Under the pieces are notes generated by a model. It worked only from the letters and a program-made list of their open reading frames with translations, had not been told where the DNA came from and ran no database searches. The position numbers and the translations under genes were made by a program. This document shows positions 25,620 to 34,960 of a stretch of DNA of 64,000 bases, in pieces. The DNA comes from Pseudomonas nitroreducens NBRC 12694 (GTDB lineage Bacteria; Pseudomonadota; Gammaproteobacteria; Pseudomonadales; Pseudomonadaceae). Positions within the stretch are counted from its first letter, which is position 1; each line of letters starts with the position of its first letter. The stretch covers positions 496,001-560,000 of the forward strand of contig NZ_BDAI01000003.1 of NCBI RefSeq assembly GCF_002091755.1, in the 5' to 3' direction.

Positions 25620-26976
25620 GCCCCTGTCGCTCAACGAAGTCGCTGGCGCACTGCAAGGCCGGGTGGTCGGTGCCGATGTCACTTTCGCCGCCGTGAGCAC
25701 CGACAGCCGCGCCATCGAGCCGGGCCAACTGTTCATTGCCCTGACCGGTCCGCGCTTCGACGGCCACGACTATCTGGCCGACGTCGCCGCCAAGGGCGCT
25801 GTCGCTGCGTTGGTCGAGCGTGAAGTCGCCGGTGCGCCGCTGTCGCAGTTGGTCGTGAAAGACACCCGCATCGCGCTGGGCCAGCTCGGCGCGCTGAACC
25901 GTGCTGCCTTCACCGGCCGCGTCGCTGCCGTGACCGGCTCCAGCGGCAAGACCACCGTGAAGGAAATGCTCGCCAGCATCCTGCGGACCCAGGGCGACGT
26001 CCTGGCGACCCGCGGCAACCTGAACAATGATCTCGGCGCGCCGCTGACCCTGTTGCAGCTGGCCCCCCAGCACCAGAGCGCAGTCATCGAGCTGGGCGCC
26101 AACCGTGTCGGCGAGATTGCCTATACCGTCGCGCTGACCCGTCCGCAGGTGGCGATCATCACCAACGCCGGCACCGCCCATGTGGGCGAGTTCGGCGGGC
26201 AGGACAAGATCGTCCTGGCCAAGGGCGAAATACTCGAAGGCCTGGTGGCCGATGGGGTCGCCATTCTCAATCGTGACGACAAGGCCTTCGATACCTGGCA
26301 GGCCCGTGCTGACGGCCGTCGCGTCTCCAGTTTCGGCCTGCACGATGTTCGCGCCGACTTCCACGCCAGCGACGTCAAGCGTGACGCCCGTGGCTGCCCG
26401 GGATTCACCCTGCAGGGCCCTGCCGGCGAGGCTGCCATTCAGCTGAATCTGCTGGGTGAGCACAACGTCGCCAATGCGCTGGCCGCCGCCGCAGCCGCTC
26501 ACGCTCTTGGCGTGCCGCTGGTCGGGATCGTTTCCGGGCTGCACAACCTGCAGCCGGTCAAGGGGCGCGCCGTAGCCCAGTTGGCGACGAACGGCATGCG
26601 TGTGATCGACGACAGCTACAACGCCAACCCGGCTTCAATCTGCGCGGCGATTGATATACTCGCCGGCTTTTCCGGCCGGACCGTCCTGGTCCTCGGGGAC
26701 ATGGGCGAGCTGGGTGCCTGGGCGGAATCTTCCCACCGCGAAGTGGGAACCTATGCCATTGGCAAAGTCGCCGCCCTGTATGCGGTCGGACCGCTGATGA
26801 GCCACGCCGTGCAGGCGTTCGGTTCCGCGGGCCGGCACTTCGCCGATCAGGCCAGCCTGATCCAGGCCCTGGCCGAAGAAGCTTCGACAACCACCATTCT
26901 GATCAAGGGTTCCCGCAGCGCGGCGATGGACAAGGTCGTCGCGGCGCTCTGTGGTTCCTCCGAGGAGAGTCACTAA
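25612..26976 (+). CDS. murF: UDP-MurNAc-tripeptide D-alanyl-D-alanine ligase
   Basis: Attaches the D-Ala-D-Ala dipeptide to complete the UDP-MurNAc-pentapeptide. It has 454 residues, starting at GTG 25612 inside the end of murE. The ATP loop is VTGSSGKTTVKEM, followed by NLNNDLGAPLTLL, AVIELGANRVGEIAYT and DDSYNANPAS, all typical of MurF. Its substrate dipeptide is made by Ddl, encoded further along the same cluster. mraY starts immediately after its stop. Confidence 0.97.
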   Translation: MLKPLSLNEVAGALQGRVVGADVTFAAVSTDSRAIEPGQLFIALTGPRFDGHDYLADVAAKGAVAALVEREVAGAPLSQLVVKDTRIALGQLGALNRAAFTGRVAAVTGSSGKTTVKEMLASILRTQGDVLATRGNLNNDLGAPLTLLQLAPQHQSAVIELGANRVGEIAYTVALTRPQVAIITNAGTAHVGEFGGQDKIVLAKGEILEGLVADGVAILNRDDKAFDTWQARADGRRVSSFGLHDVRADFHASDVKRDARGCPGFTLQGPAGEAAIQLNLLGEHNVANALAAAAAAHALGVPLVGIVSGLHNLQPVKGRAVAQLATNGMRVIDDSYNANPASICAAIDILAGFSGRTVLVLGDMGELGAWAESSHREVGTYAIGKVAALYAVGPLMSHAVQAFGSAGRHFADQASLIQALAEEASTTTILIKGSRSAAMDKVVAALCGSSEESH

Positions 26977-28059
26977 ATGCTGCTGCTGCTCGCCGAGTAC
27001 CTGCAACAGTTCTACAAGGGCTTCGGCGTTTTCCAGTACCTGACCCTGCGCGGCATCCTGAGCGTGTTGACCGCGCTCGTCCTGTCGCTCTGGCTGGGGC
27101 CGTGGATGATCCGCACCCTGCAGATCCGCCAGATCGGCCAGTCCGTGCGCAACGACGGCCCGCAATCGCACCTGTCCAAGAAAGGCACGCCGACCATGGG
27201 CGGCGCGCTGATCCTCACGGCCATCGCCATCAGCACCCTGCTGTGGTCCGACTGGTCGAACCGCTACGTGTGGGTCGTGCTGGTAGTGACCCTGCTGTTC
27301 GGCGCCATCGGCTGGGTGGATGACTACCGCAAAGTGATCGAGAAGAACTCCCGCGGCCTGCCGAGCCGCTGGAAGTATTTCTGGCAGTCGGTATTCGGCC
27401 TGTGCGCGGCGATCTTCCTCTTCATGACCGCCGAGACGCCGGTGGAGACCACGCTGATCGTGCCAATGCTGAAGAACGTCGAGATCCCGCTGGGGATCGG
27501 TTTCGTGGTGCTGACCTACCTCGTGATCGTCGGCTCCAGCAACGCGGTGAACCTCACCGACGGCCTCGACGGCCTGGCCATCATGCCCACCGTGATGGTC
27601 GGCGGCGCGCTGGGGATCTTCTGCTACCTGTCGGGCAACATCAAATTCGCCGAATACCTGTTCATCCCGAGCGTGCCTGGCGCGGGTGAGCTGATCATCT
27701 TCTGCGGCGCCATCGTCGGTGCCGGGCTGGGCTTCCTCTGGTTCAACACCTACCCGGCCCAGGTCTTCATGGGTGACGTCGGCGCGCTGGCCCTCGGCGC
27801 CGCGCTGGGCACCATCGCGGTGATCGTCCGCCAGGAAATCGTGCTGTTCATCATGGGCGGCGTGTTCGTCATGGAAACCCTGTCGGTGGTGATCCAGGTC
27901 GCCTCCTTCAAGCTAACCGGCAAACGCGTGTTCCGCATGGCGCCGATCCACCACCACTTCGAACTCAAAGGTTGGCCTGAACCGCGCGTGATCGTGCGTT
28001 TCTGGATCATCACGGTAATTCTCGTGCTGATCGGCCTAGCCACGTTGAAACTGCGTTGA
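26977..28059 (+). CDS. mraY: Phospho-MurNAc-pentapeptide transferase MraY
   Basis: Integral membrane enzyme that transfers phospho-MurNAc-pentapeptide to undecaprenyl phosphate, making lipid I. It has 360 residues and about ten membrane helices. Conserved catalytic blocks are GTPTMGGALIL, GAIGWVDDYRKV, NAVNLTDGLDGLA and the cytoplasmic loop RMAPIHHHFELKGWPE. It is translated from ATG directly abutting the murF stop codon. Confidence 0.97.
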   Translation: MLLLLAEYLQQFYKGFGVFQYLTLRGILSVLTALVLSLWLGPWMIRTLQIRQIGQSVRNDGPQSHLSKKGTPTMGGALILTAIAISTLLWSDWSNRYVWVVLVVTLLFGAIGWVDDYRKVIEKNSRGLPSRWKYFWQSVFGLCAAIFLFMTAETPVETTLIVPMLKNVEIPLGIGFVVLTYLVIVGSSNAVNLTDGLDGLAIMPTVMVGGALGIFCYLSGNIKFAEYLFIPSVPGAGELIIFCGAIVGAGLGFLWFNTYPAQVFMGDVGALALGAALGTIAVIVRQEIVLFIMGGVFVMETLSVVIQVASFKLTGKRVFRMAPIHHHFELKGWPEPRVIVRFWIITVILVLIGLATLKLR

Positions 28060-28072
28060 GGACTGATCGAGC

Positions 28073-29419
28073 ATGAGCCTGATCGCTTCCGACCAATTCC
28101 GCATCGTTGTCGGCCTCGGCAAGAGCGGCATGTCCCTGGTGCGCTTCCTGGCGCGCCAGGGTGTGCCGTTTGCCGTGGCCGATACGCGCGCGAATCCGCC
28201 GGAGCTGGCGACCCTGCGCGAGCAGTACCCGCAGGTCGAGGTGCGCTGCGGCGACCTCGACGCCGATTTCCTCTGCCGCGCCCAGGAGCTCTACGTGAGC
28301 CCCGGCCTGTCGCTGCGCGTGCCTGCGCTGGTGGAGGCTGCGGCTCGCGGCGTACGCCTGTCCGGCGATGTCGACCTGTTCGCGCGTCATGCGAAGGCGC
28401 CGATCGTCGCCATCACCGGTTCCAACGCCAAGAGCACCGTCACCACCCTGGTAGGCGACATGGCCAAGGCTGCCGGCAAGCGCGTCGCCGTGGGCGGTAA
28501 CCTCGGCACTCCGGCGCTGGACCTGCTGGCCGATGACGTCGAGTTGTATGTGGTGGAGCTGTCCAGCTTCCAGCTGGAAACCTGCGAGCGCCTCAACGCC
28601 GAAGTCGCCACCTGCCTGAACGTCAGCGAAGACCACATGGACCGCTACGACGGCATGGCCGACTACCACCTGGCCAAGCACCGCATTTTCCGTGGCGCGA
28701 AGCAGGTCGTGGTGAACCGCGCCGACGCGCTGAGCCGCCCGCTGATCGCCGACAACGTGCCGTGCTGGACTTTCGGCACCAACAAGCCGGACTTCAAGGC
28801 CTTCGGCCTGATCGAAGAAGACGGCGAAAAGTGGCTGGCCTTCCAGTTCGACAAGCTGATGCCGGCCCGCGAGCTGAAGATTCGCGGCGCGCACAACCAG
28901 TCCAATGCCCTGGCCGCGCTGGCCCTGGGTCATGCCGTTGGCCTGCCGTTCGAACCGATGCTGCAGACCCTGCGTGAATTCGCCGGCCTTGCCCACCGCT
29001 GCCAGTGGGTGCGCGAGCGCAACGGCGTGAACTACTACGACGACTCCAAGGCCACCAATGTCGGCGCCGCCCTGGCCGCCATCGAAGGCCTGGGCGCCGA
29101 TATCGACGGCAAGCTGCTGCTGATCGCCGGAGGCGACGGCAAGGGCGCCGACTTCAATGACCTGCGTGGCCCCGTTGCCCAGCACTGCCGTGCTGTGGTG
29201 CTGCTGGGCCGCGATGCCGAGCTGGTGAGTGCCGCCATCGGCAATGCCGTACCCAAGGTTCGTGTGAATACCCTCGAGGAAGCCGTCGAGCACGCTGCCG
29301 ACCTCGCCCTGCCGGGCGACGCCGTGCTGCTGTCGCCGGCCTGCGCGAGCCTGGACATGTTCAAGAACTACGAAGAACGCGGACGGCTGTTCGCCAAGGC
29401 CGTGGAGGACCTCGCCTGA
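28073..29419 (+). CDS. murD: UDP-MurNAc-L-alanine:D-glutamate ligase
   Basis: Adds D-glutamate to UDP-MurNAc-L-Ala. It has 448 residues. The nucleotide-binding start is VVGLGKSGMSLVRFL and the ATP loop reads ITGSNAKSTVTTL, with Asn-Ala in place of the more usual Asn-Gly. NVSEDHMDRYDGMADYHLAK and YYDDSKATNVGAALAAIEGL are further Mur ligase blocks. A 13-nt gap separates it from mraY, and it overlaps ftsW by one base. Confidence 0.96.
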   Translation: MSLIASDQFRIVVGLGKSGMSLVRFLARQGVPFAVADTRANPPELATLREQYPQVEVRCGDLDADFLCRAQELYVSPGLSLRVPALVEAAARGVRLSGDVDLFARHAKAPIVAITGSNAKSTVTTLVGDMAKAAGKRVAVGGNLGTPALDLLADDVELYVVELSSFQLETCERLNAEVATCLNVSEDHMDRYDGMADYHLAKHRIFRGAKQVVVNRADALSRPLIADNVPCWTFGTNKPDFKAFGLIEEDGEKWLAFQFDKLMPARELKIRGAHNQSNALAALALGHAVGLPFEPMLQTLREFAGLAHRCQWVRERNGVNYYDDSKATNVGAALAAIEGLGADIDGKLLLIAGGDGKGADFNDLRGPVAQHCRAVVLLGRDAELVSAAIGNAVPKVRVNTLEEAVEHAADLALPGDAVLLSPACASLDMFKNYEERGRLFAKAVEDLA

Positions 29420-30618
29420 TGTTCTCCTTCCTGCGCCCGTACCCGTCCCCGCTGATCAGCCGCAACGGCATCGATATCGATTTCCCGTTGCTGGCAGGTT
29501 GCCTGGCGCTACTCGGCCTGGGGTTGGTGATGGTCACTTCGGCATCCTCCGAAGTCGCCGCGGCGCAGTCCGGCAACCCGCTGTACTTCTCGGTCCGCCA
29601 CCTGATCTACCTGGCCATCGGCTTCGTCGCCTGCGGCGTGACCATGATGGTGCCGATGGAAACCTGGCAGCGCTGGGGCTGGAAACTGCTGGCCGTGGCC
29701 TTCGTGCTGCTGGTCATGGTGATCACCCCCGGCATCGGCCGCGAGGTGAACGGCTCCATGCGCTGGATCGGCTTCGGTCTGTTCAACATCCAGCCCTCGG
29801 AGATCGCCAAGGTCTTCGTGGTGATCTTCATGGCCGGCTACCTGGTTCGTCGTCAGGAAGAAGTGCGCGAGAGCTGGCTGGGCTTCTTCAAGCCGTTCGT
29901 GGTGCTGCTGCCCATGGCCGGCCTGCTGCTGCGCGAGCCGGACTTCGGCGCCACCGTGGTGATGATGGGCGCTGCCGCCGCGATGCTGTTCCTCGGCGGC
30001 GTGGGCCTGTTCCGCTTCGGCCTGATGGTCGCGCTGGCGGTCGGTGCCGTGGTGCTGCTGATCCAGACCCAGCCCTACCGGATGGCACGCCTGACCAACT
30101 TCACCGACCCCTGGGCCGACCAGTTCGGCGCGGGCTACCAGCTCAGCCAGGCGCTGATCGCCTTCGGCCGTGGCGGCTGGACCGGCATGGGCCTGGGCAA
30201 CAGCATCCAGAAGCAGTTCTACCTGCCCGAAGCGCACACCGACTTCGTGTTCGCCGTGCTCGCCGAAGAGCTGGGCATCGTCGGCGCCATGGCCACCGTG
30301 GCCCTGTTCGTCTTCGTCAGCCTGCGCGCGCTGTACATCGGCATCTGGGCCGAGCAGTCGAAACAGTACTTCTCCGCTTACGTCGCCTACGGCCTGGCCT
30401 TCCTGTGGATCGGCCAGTTCCTGATCAACGTGGGTGTGAACGTCGGCCTGCTGCCGACCAAGGGCCTGACCCTGCCGTTCCTCAGCTATGGCGGTTCGTC
30501 CCTGGTGATCTGCTGCGCCCAGCTGGGAATGCTGCTGCGCATCGAATGGGAACGCCGCACCGTGATGGGCAGCGAGGAATATGAATTCAGCGAAGAGGAC
30601 TTTGCCGATGAAAGGTAA
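29419..30618 (+). CDS. ftsW: Septal peptidoglycan polymerase FtsW (SEDS family)
   Basis: SEDS-family glycosyltransferase that polymerises lipid II at the septum together with FtsI. It has 399 residues with about ten membrane helices. Signatures include GREVNGSMRWIGFGLFNIQP with the following SEIAKV, LREPDFGATVVM, HTDFVFAVLAEELG and GLTLPFLSYGGSSLV. It overlaps the murD stop by one base, and murG starts 11 nt before its end. Confidence 0.96.
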   Translation: MFSFLRPYPSPLISRNGIDIDFPLLAGCLALLGLGLVMVTSASSEVAAAQSGNPLYFSVRHLIYLAIGFVACGVTMMVPMETWQRWGWKLLAVAFVLLVMVITPGIGREVNGSMRWIGFGLFNIQPSEIAKVFVVIFMAGYLVRRQEEVRESWLGFFKPFVVLLPMAGLLLREPDFGATVVMMGAAAAMLFLGGVGLFRFGLMVALAVGAVVLLIQTQPYRMARLTNFTDPWADQFGAGYQLSQALIAFGRGGWTGMGLGNSIQKQFYLPEAHTDFVFAVLAEELGIVGAMATVALFVFVSLRALYIGIWAEQSKQYFSAYVAYGLAFLWIGQFLINVGVNVGLLPTKGLTLPFLSYGGSSLVICCAQLGMLLRIEWERRTVMGSEEYEFSEEDFADER

Positions 30619-31681
30619 CGTCCTGATCATGGCGGGTGGCACCGGCGGACATGTGTTCCCGGCCCTGGCCTGCGCCCGTGAGTTCCAGGCGCGCGGTTAC
30701 AGCGTGCACTGGCTGGGCACTCCGCGCGGCATCGAGAACGACCTGGTACCCAAGGCCGGCCTACCGTTGCACCTGATCAACGTCAGCGGCTTGCGTGGCA
30801 AGGGCCTGAAGTCGCTGCTGCGCGCGCCGTTCGACCTGCTCAAGTCGCTGTTCCAGGCTATCGGCGTGGTTCGCCAGCTCAAGCCGGTGTGCGTGCTCGG
30901 CCTGGGTGGCTACGTCACTGGTCCGGGCGGACTGGCCGCCAAGCTGTCCGGCGTGCCGCTGGTGATCCATGAACAGAATGCCGTCGCCGGCACCGCCAAC
31001 CGCAGCCTCGCGCCGCTGGCCAAGCGCGTCTGCGAAGCCTTCCCGGACACCTTCGACAGCAGCGCCAAGCGCCTGACCACCGGCAACCCGGTGCGCGCCG
31101 AATTGTTCCTGGAAGAGGGCGCCCGCGCACCGCTGGCCGGTCGTCGTGTCAACCTGCTGGTACTGGGCGGCAGCCTGGGCGCCGAGCCGCTGAACAAGCT
31201 GTTGCCTGAAGCGCTGGCGCAGGTGCAGGCACAGATTCGCCCGGCCATTCGCCATCAGGCCGGTCGTCAGCACGACGAAATCACGGCGGAGCGTTATCGC
31301 GCCGCGGGTGTCGAAGCGGACGTAGGTCCGTTCATCGCCGACATGGCCGCGGCCTACGCCTGGGCCGATCTGGTCATCTGCCGCGCCGGTGCACTGACCG
31401 TCAGCGAGCTGACCGCCGCCGGCCTGCCGTCCTTCCTGGTGCCGCTGCCCCACGCGATCGACGACCACCAGACCAAGAACGCCGAATTCCTGGTGCGGGA
31501 GGGCGCTGCCCACCTGCTGCCGCAGAAATCTACCAGCGCTGCCGAACTGGCCGCGCAGTTGTCCGAGGTATTGATGCATCCCGATTCCCTGACCCGCATG
31601 GCCGCTCGCGCCCGCAGCCTGGCCAAGCCCGAGGCTACCCGCACGGTAGTCGATGCCTGCCTGGAGGTGGCCCGTGGTTAA
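30608..31681 (+). CDS. murG: Lipid II synthase MurG
   Basis: Peripheral inner membrane transferase that adds GlcNAc to lipid I, giving lipid II. It has 357 residues. The first GT-B glycine loop is MAGGTGGHVFPALA near the N-terminus. GLGGYVTGPGG, IHEQNAVAGTANR and ICRAGALTVSELTAAGLPSF are further MurG blocks. ATG at 30608 (MKGNVLIMAGG) is the start; the frame is open 9 codons further but inside ftsW. Confidence 0.96.
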   Translation: MKGNVLIMAGGTGGHVFPALACAREFQARGYSVHWLGTPRGIENDLVPKAGLPLHLINVSGLRGKGLKSLLRAPFDLLKSLFQAIGVVRQLKPVCVLGLGGYVTGPGGLAAKLSGVPLVIHEQNAVAGTANRSLAPLAKRVCEAFPDTFDSSAKRLTTGNPVRAELFLEEGARAPLAGRRVNLLVLGGSLGAEPLNKLLPEALAQVQAQIRPAIRHQAGRQHDEITAERYRAAGVEADVGPFIADMAAAYAWADLVICRAGALTVSELTAAGLPSFLVPLPHAIDDHQTKNAEFLVREGAAHLLPQKSTSAAELAAQLSEVLMHPDSLTRMAARARSLAKPEATRTVVDACLEVARG

Positions 31682-33128
31682 AGAACCCACCGGCGTCACC
31701 CGTACCATGCGGCGCATCCGTCGCATCCACTTCGTCGGCATCGGCGGCGTGGGCATGTGCGGTATCGCGGAGGTGCTGCTCAACCTCGGCTACGAAGTCT
31801 CCGGCTCGGACCTCAAGGCTTCTCCGGTCACCGAGCGCCTGGAAAAGTTCGGCGCGGAAATCTTCATCGGTCACCGCGCGGAAAACTCCGATGGCGCTGA
31901 TGTGCTGGTGGTGTCCAGCGCAGTGAACAAGTCGAACCCGGAAGTTGCCGCCGCGCTGGATCGCCGCGTGCCGGTGGTGCCGCGCGCCGAGATGCTCGCC
32001 GAGCTGATGCGCTACCGCCACGGCATCGCCGTCGCCGGTACCCATGGCAAGACCACCACCACCAGCCTGATCGCCTCGGTATTCGCCGCCGGCGGGCTGG
32101 ACCCGACCTTCGTCATCGGCGGCCGCCTGAACGCTGCCGGCACCAACGCGCAGCTGGGCACCAGCCGCTACCTGGTGGCCGAGGCCGACGAGAGCGACGC
32201 CAGCTTCCTGCACCTGCAGCCGATGGTCTCGGTGGTCACCAATATCGACGCTGACCACATGAGCACCTACGGCGGCGACTTCAACAAACTCAAGCGCACC
32301 TTCGTCGACTTCCTGCATAACCTGCCGTTCTACGGCCTGGCCGTGGTCTGCGTGGACGACCCGGTGGTGCGTGAGATCCTGCCGCAGGTGGCGCGTCCGA
32401 CCGTGACCTACGGCCTGAGCGAGGACGCGGACGTCCGCGCCATCAATATCCGCCAGGAAGGCATGCGCACCTACTTCACCGTACTGCGCCCCGAGCGCGA
32501 GCCGCTGGACGTCTCGGTGAACATGCCCGGCCTGCACAACGTGCTGAACTCCCTGGCGACCATCGTCATCGCTACCGACGAAGGTATCTCCGACGAAGCC
32601 ATCGTCCAGGGCCTGTCCGGCTTCCAGGGCGTGGGCCGGCGCTTCCAGGTCTATGGCGACCTGCAGGTGGAAGGCGGCAGCGTGATGCTGGTCGACGACT
32701 ACGGCCACCACCCGCGCGAAGTCGCGGCAGTGATCAAGGCCGTGCGCGGCGGTTGGCCGGAGCGTCGCCTGGTGATGGTCTACCAGCCGCACCGCTTCAG
32801 TCGTACCCGCGATCTGTATGACGACTTCGTACAGGTGCTCGGCGAGGCCAATGTGCTGATGCTGATGGAGGTCTACCCGGCCGGCGAAGAGCCGATCCCC
32901 GGCGCCGACAGCCGTCACCTGTGCCACAGCATCCGCCAGCGCGGCCAGCTCGATCCGATCTACCTGGAGCGCGGTGGCGACCTCGCCTCGCTGCTAAAGC
33001 CGCTGCTGCGTCCGGGCGACATCCTGCTTTGCCAAGGCGCCGGCGACATCGGCGGGCTGGCTCCGGCACTGATCAAGAATCCGATGTTCGGCGCCGCTGC
33101 TGCGGGCGCCGAGGGGAAGAAGCAATGA
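31674..33128 (+). CDS. murC: UDP-MurNAc:L-alanine ligase
   Basis: First Mur ligase, joining L-alanine to UDP-MurNAc. It has 484 residues. GTG at 31674 gives MVKEPTGVTRTMRRIRRIHF, matching the N-terminus I remember for P. aeruginosa MurC. The UDP-binding loop is FVGIGGVGMCGIAEV and the ATP loop GTHGKTTTTS starts at about residue 122. DDYGHHPREV is the family C-terminal motif. It overlaps murG by eight bases and ddl by four. Confidence 0.96.
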   Translation: MVKEPTGVTRTMRRIRRIHFVGIGGVGMCGIAEVLLNLGYEVSGSDLKASPVTERLEKFGAEIFIGHRAENSDGADVLVVSSAVNKSNPEVAAALDRRVPVVPRAEMLAELMRYRHGIAVAGTHGKTTTTSLIASVFAAGGLDPTFVIGGRLNAAGTNAQLGTSRYLVAEADESDASFLHLQPMVSVVTNIDADHMSTYGGDFNKLKRTFVDFLHNLPFYGLAVVCVDDPVVREILPQVARPTVTYGLSEDADVRAINIRQEGMRTYFTVLRPEREPLDVSVNMPGLHNVLNSLATIVIATDEGISDEAIVQGLSGFQGVGRRFQVYGDLQVEGGSVMLVDDYGHHPREVAAVIKAVRGGWPERRLVMVYQPHRFSRTRDLYDDFVQVLGEANVLMLMEVYPAGEEPIPGADSRHLCHSIRQRGQLDPIYLERGGDLASLLKPLLRPGDILLCQGAGDIGGLAPALIKNPMFGAAAAGAEGKKQ

Positions 33129-34072
33129 GTGACGCCCTCAAATCCGCCCTCGAGCCCCGCGCCTTCGGTCGCGTCGCCGTGCTGTACGGCGGCAAGAGCG
33201 CCGAGCGCGAGGTGTCGCTGAAGTCCGGCGCCATGGTGCTGCAGGCCCTGCAGGGCGCGGGCGTGGCTGCCTTCGGCATCGACGTGGGCGACGATCTGCT
33301 GGAACGTCTGACCCGCGAGAAGATCGACCGCGCCTTCATCATCCTCCACGGTCGTGGCGGTGAAGATGGGACCATGCAGGGCCTGCTGGAAATCGCCGGC
33401 ATCCCCTACACCGGCAGCGGTGTGCTGGCGTCCGCCCTGGCCATGGACAAGCTGCGTACCAAGCGCGTGTGGCTGAGCCTCGGTCTGCCGACGCCTGACC
33501 ACGCCGTCCTCGCCAGCGAGGAAGATTGCCGCGCGGCTGCGGCGAAACTGGGCTTCCCGCTGATCGTCAAGCCGGCCAGCGAGGGTTCGAGCATCGGCAT
33601 GGCGAAGGTGAACAGCGAGCAAGAGCTGATTGCCGCCTGGGCCGGTGCCGCGAAATACGATCCGCAGGTGCTCGTCGAGCAATGGATCAGCGGCCCCGAG
33701 TTTACCGTCGCGATCTTGCGTGGCCAGGTGCTGCCGCCCATTCGCCTGGGCACCCCGCACACCTTCTACGACTACGACGCCAAGTACCTGGCCAACGATA
33801 CCCAGTACCAGATTCCCTGCGGCCTGGATGCCGACAAGGAACAGGAACTCAAGGACCTGACCGCGCGCGCCTGCGATGCCCTCGGCATCCAGGGCTGGGG
33901 CCGGACCGACGTGATGCAGGACGCCCAAGGGCGCTTCTGGCTGTTGGAAGTGAACACCGCACCGGGCATGACCGACCACAGCCTGGTGCCCATGGCCGCG
34001 CGCGCGGCCGGCCTGGATTTCCAGCAGCTGGTGCTGGCGATCCTCGCCGACAGCGTCGAGGCAAGGGGGTAA
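33125..34072 (+). CDS. ddlB: D-alanine:D-alanine ligase B
   Basis: ATP-grasp ligase making D-Ala-D-Ala for MurF. It has 315 residues. Conserved blocks are VLYGGKSAEREVSLKSG, LHGRGGEDGTMQGLLE, PLIVKPASEGSSIGM and WLLEVNTAPGMTDHSLVPMA. ATG at 33125 overlaps the murC stop by four bases. A longer open frame upstream lies inside murC and is spurious. ftsQ starts 3 nt after its stop. Confidence 0.96.
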   Translation: MSDALKSALEPRAFGRVAVLYGGKSAEREVSLKSGAMVLQALQGAGVAAFGIDVGDDLLERLTREKIDRAFIILHGRGGEDGTMQGLLEIAGIPYTGSGVLASALAMDKLRTKRVWLSLGLPTPDHAVLASEEDCRAAAAKLGFPLIVKPASEGSSIGMAKVNSEQELIAAWAGAAKYDPQVLVEQWISGPEFTVAILRGQVLPPIRLGTPHTFYDYDAKYLANDTQYQIPCGLDADKEQELKDLTARACDALGIQGWGRTDVMQDAQGRFWLLEVNTAPGMTDHSLVPMAARAAGLDFQQLVLAILADSVEARG

Positions 34073-34075
34073 GTC

Positions 34076-34939
34076 ATGAACGGCGCGCAGCTTCGTCACC
34101 AGAATCCCGGAATCGGCCGTGCTCCCGCACGCAAGCCGGTGCCGCGCGGCGCCAGCCGTCTGGTGGCCAAGGAGCCGCTCAGCGCTCGCATGCCCAAGCC
34201 CAGCTTCGGCTTCCTGAAGGTGCTGCTGTGGCCGCTGGTGCTGGGCGTGCTCGGCGCTGGTGCCTACTACGGCGCGCAGTACGTGCTGCCTTATGCAGAC
34301 CGTCCGATCGCCAAGGTCAGCGTGGAAGGCGACCTCAGCTACATCAGCCAGGCGGCAGTGCAGCAGCGGATCAGCCCCTACGTGTCGGCCAGCTTCTTCA
34401 CCATCGACCTGGCCGGCATGCGCCAGGAGCTGGAACAGATGCCCTGGATCGCTCATGCCGAGGTGCGCCGTGTATGGCCTGATCAGGTGGTTATCCGCCT
34501 GGACGAGCAATTGCCCATCGCCCGTTGGGGTGACGAAGCCTTGCTGAACAATCAGGGTCAGGCTTTTGCACCGCGGGAAGTGGCCAACTACGAGCACCTG
34601 CCGCGCCTTTCCGGCCCGCAGCGCGCTCAGCAGCAAGTGATGCAGCAGTACCAGATTCTCAGCCAGATGCTCCGCCCGCTGGGCTTCACCATCGCCAGCC
34701 TGGACATGAGTTCGCGCGGCGCCTGGACCCTGGGCACCGCGCAAGGCGTGGAGATCATGCTGGGCCGCGACCACGCGGTAGAACAGATTCGCCGGCTCGT
34801 GACCATCTACGACAAGGCGCTGAAAGAACAGATTACGAAAATTGCCCGCATCGACATGCGCTACCCCAACGGCCTGGCCGTGGCATGGCGTGATCCGGTG
34901 CCGGAAGCGACGATGGCTCAGACCACCGCCGCGCAGTGA
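34076..34939 (+). CDS. ftsQ: Cell division protein FtsQ
   Basis: Bitopic divisome scaffold that binds FtsL and FtsB. It has 287 residues: a basic, Pro/Arg-rich cytoplasmic end, one membrane helix (about residues 45-67, LLWPLVLGVLGAGAYYGAQY), a POTRA domain (about 75-145, VSVEGDLSYISQAAVQQRIS) and the FtsQ beta domain. Its position between ddlB and ftsA is the conserved one. Only 3 nt separate it from ddlB. Confidence 0.95.
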   Translation: MNGAQLRHQNPGIGRAPARKPVPRGASRLVAKEPLSARMPKPSFGFLKVLLWPLVLGVLGAGAYYGAQYVLPYADRPIAKVSVEGDLSYISQAAVQQRISPYVSASFFTIDLAGMRQELEQMPWIAHAEVRRVWPDQVVIRLDEQLPIARWGDEALLNNQGQAFAPREVANYEHLPRLSGPQRAQQQVMQQYQILSQMLRPLGFTIASLDMSSRGAWTLGTAQGVEIMLGRDHAVEQIRRLVTIYDKALKEQITKIARIDMRYPNGLAVAWRDPVPEATMAQTTAAQ

Positions 34940-34960
34940 GTTGAGGAGACTTCTATAAAC

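Noticed and set aside
24156..31681. Frameshifts or pseudogenes in the tightly overlapping mur/fts genes
   Set aside because: Every gene has full length and intact motifs. The overlaps of 1-11 nt are normal for this cluster.
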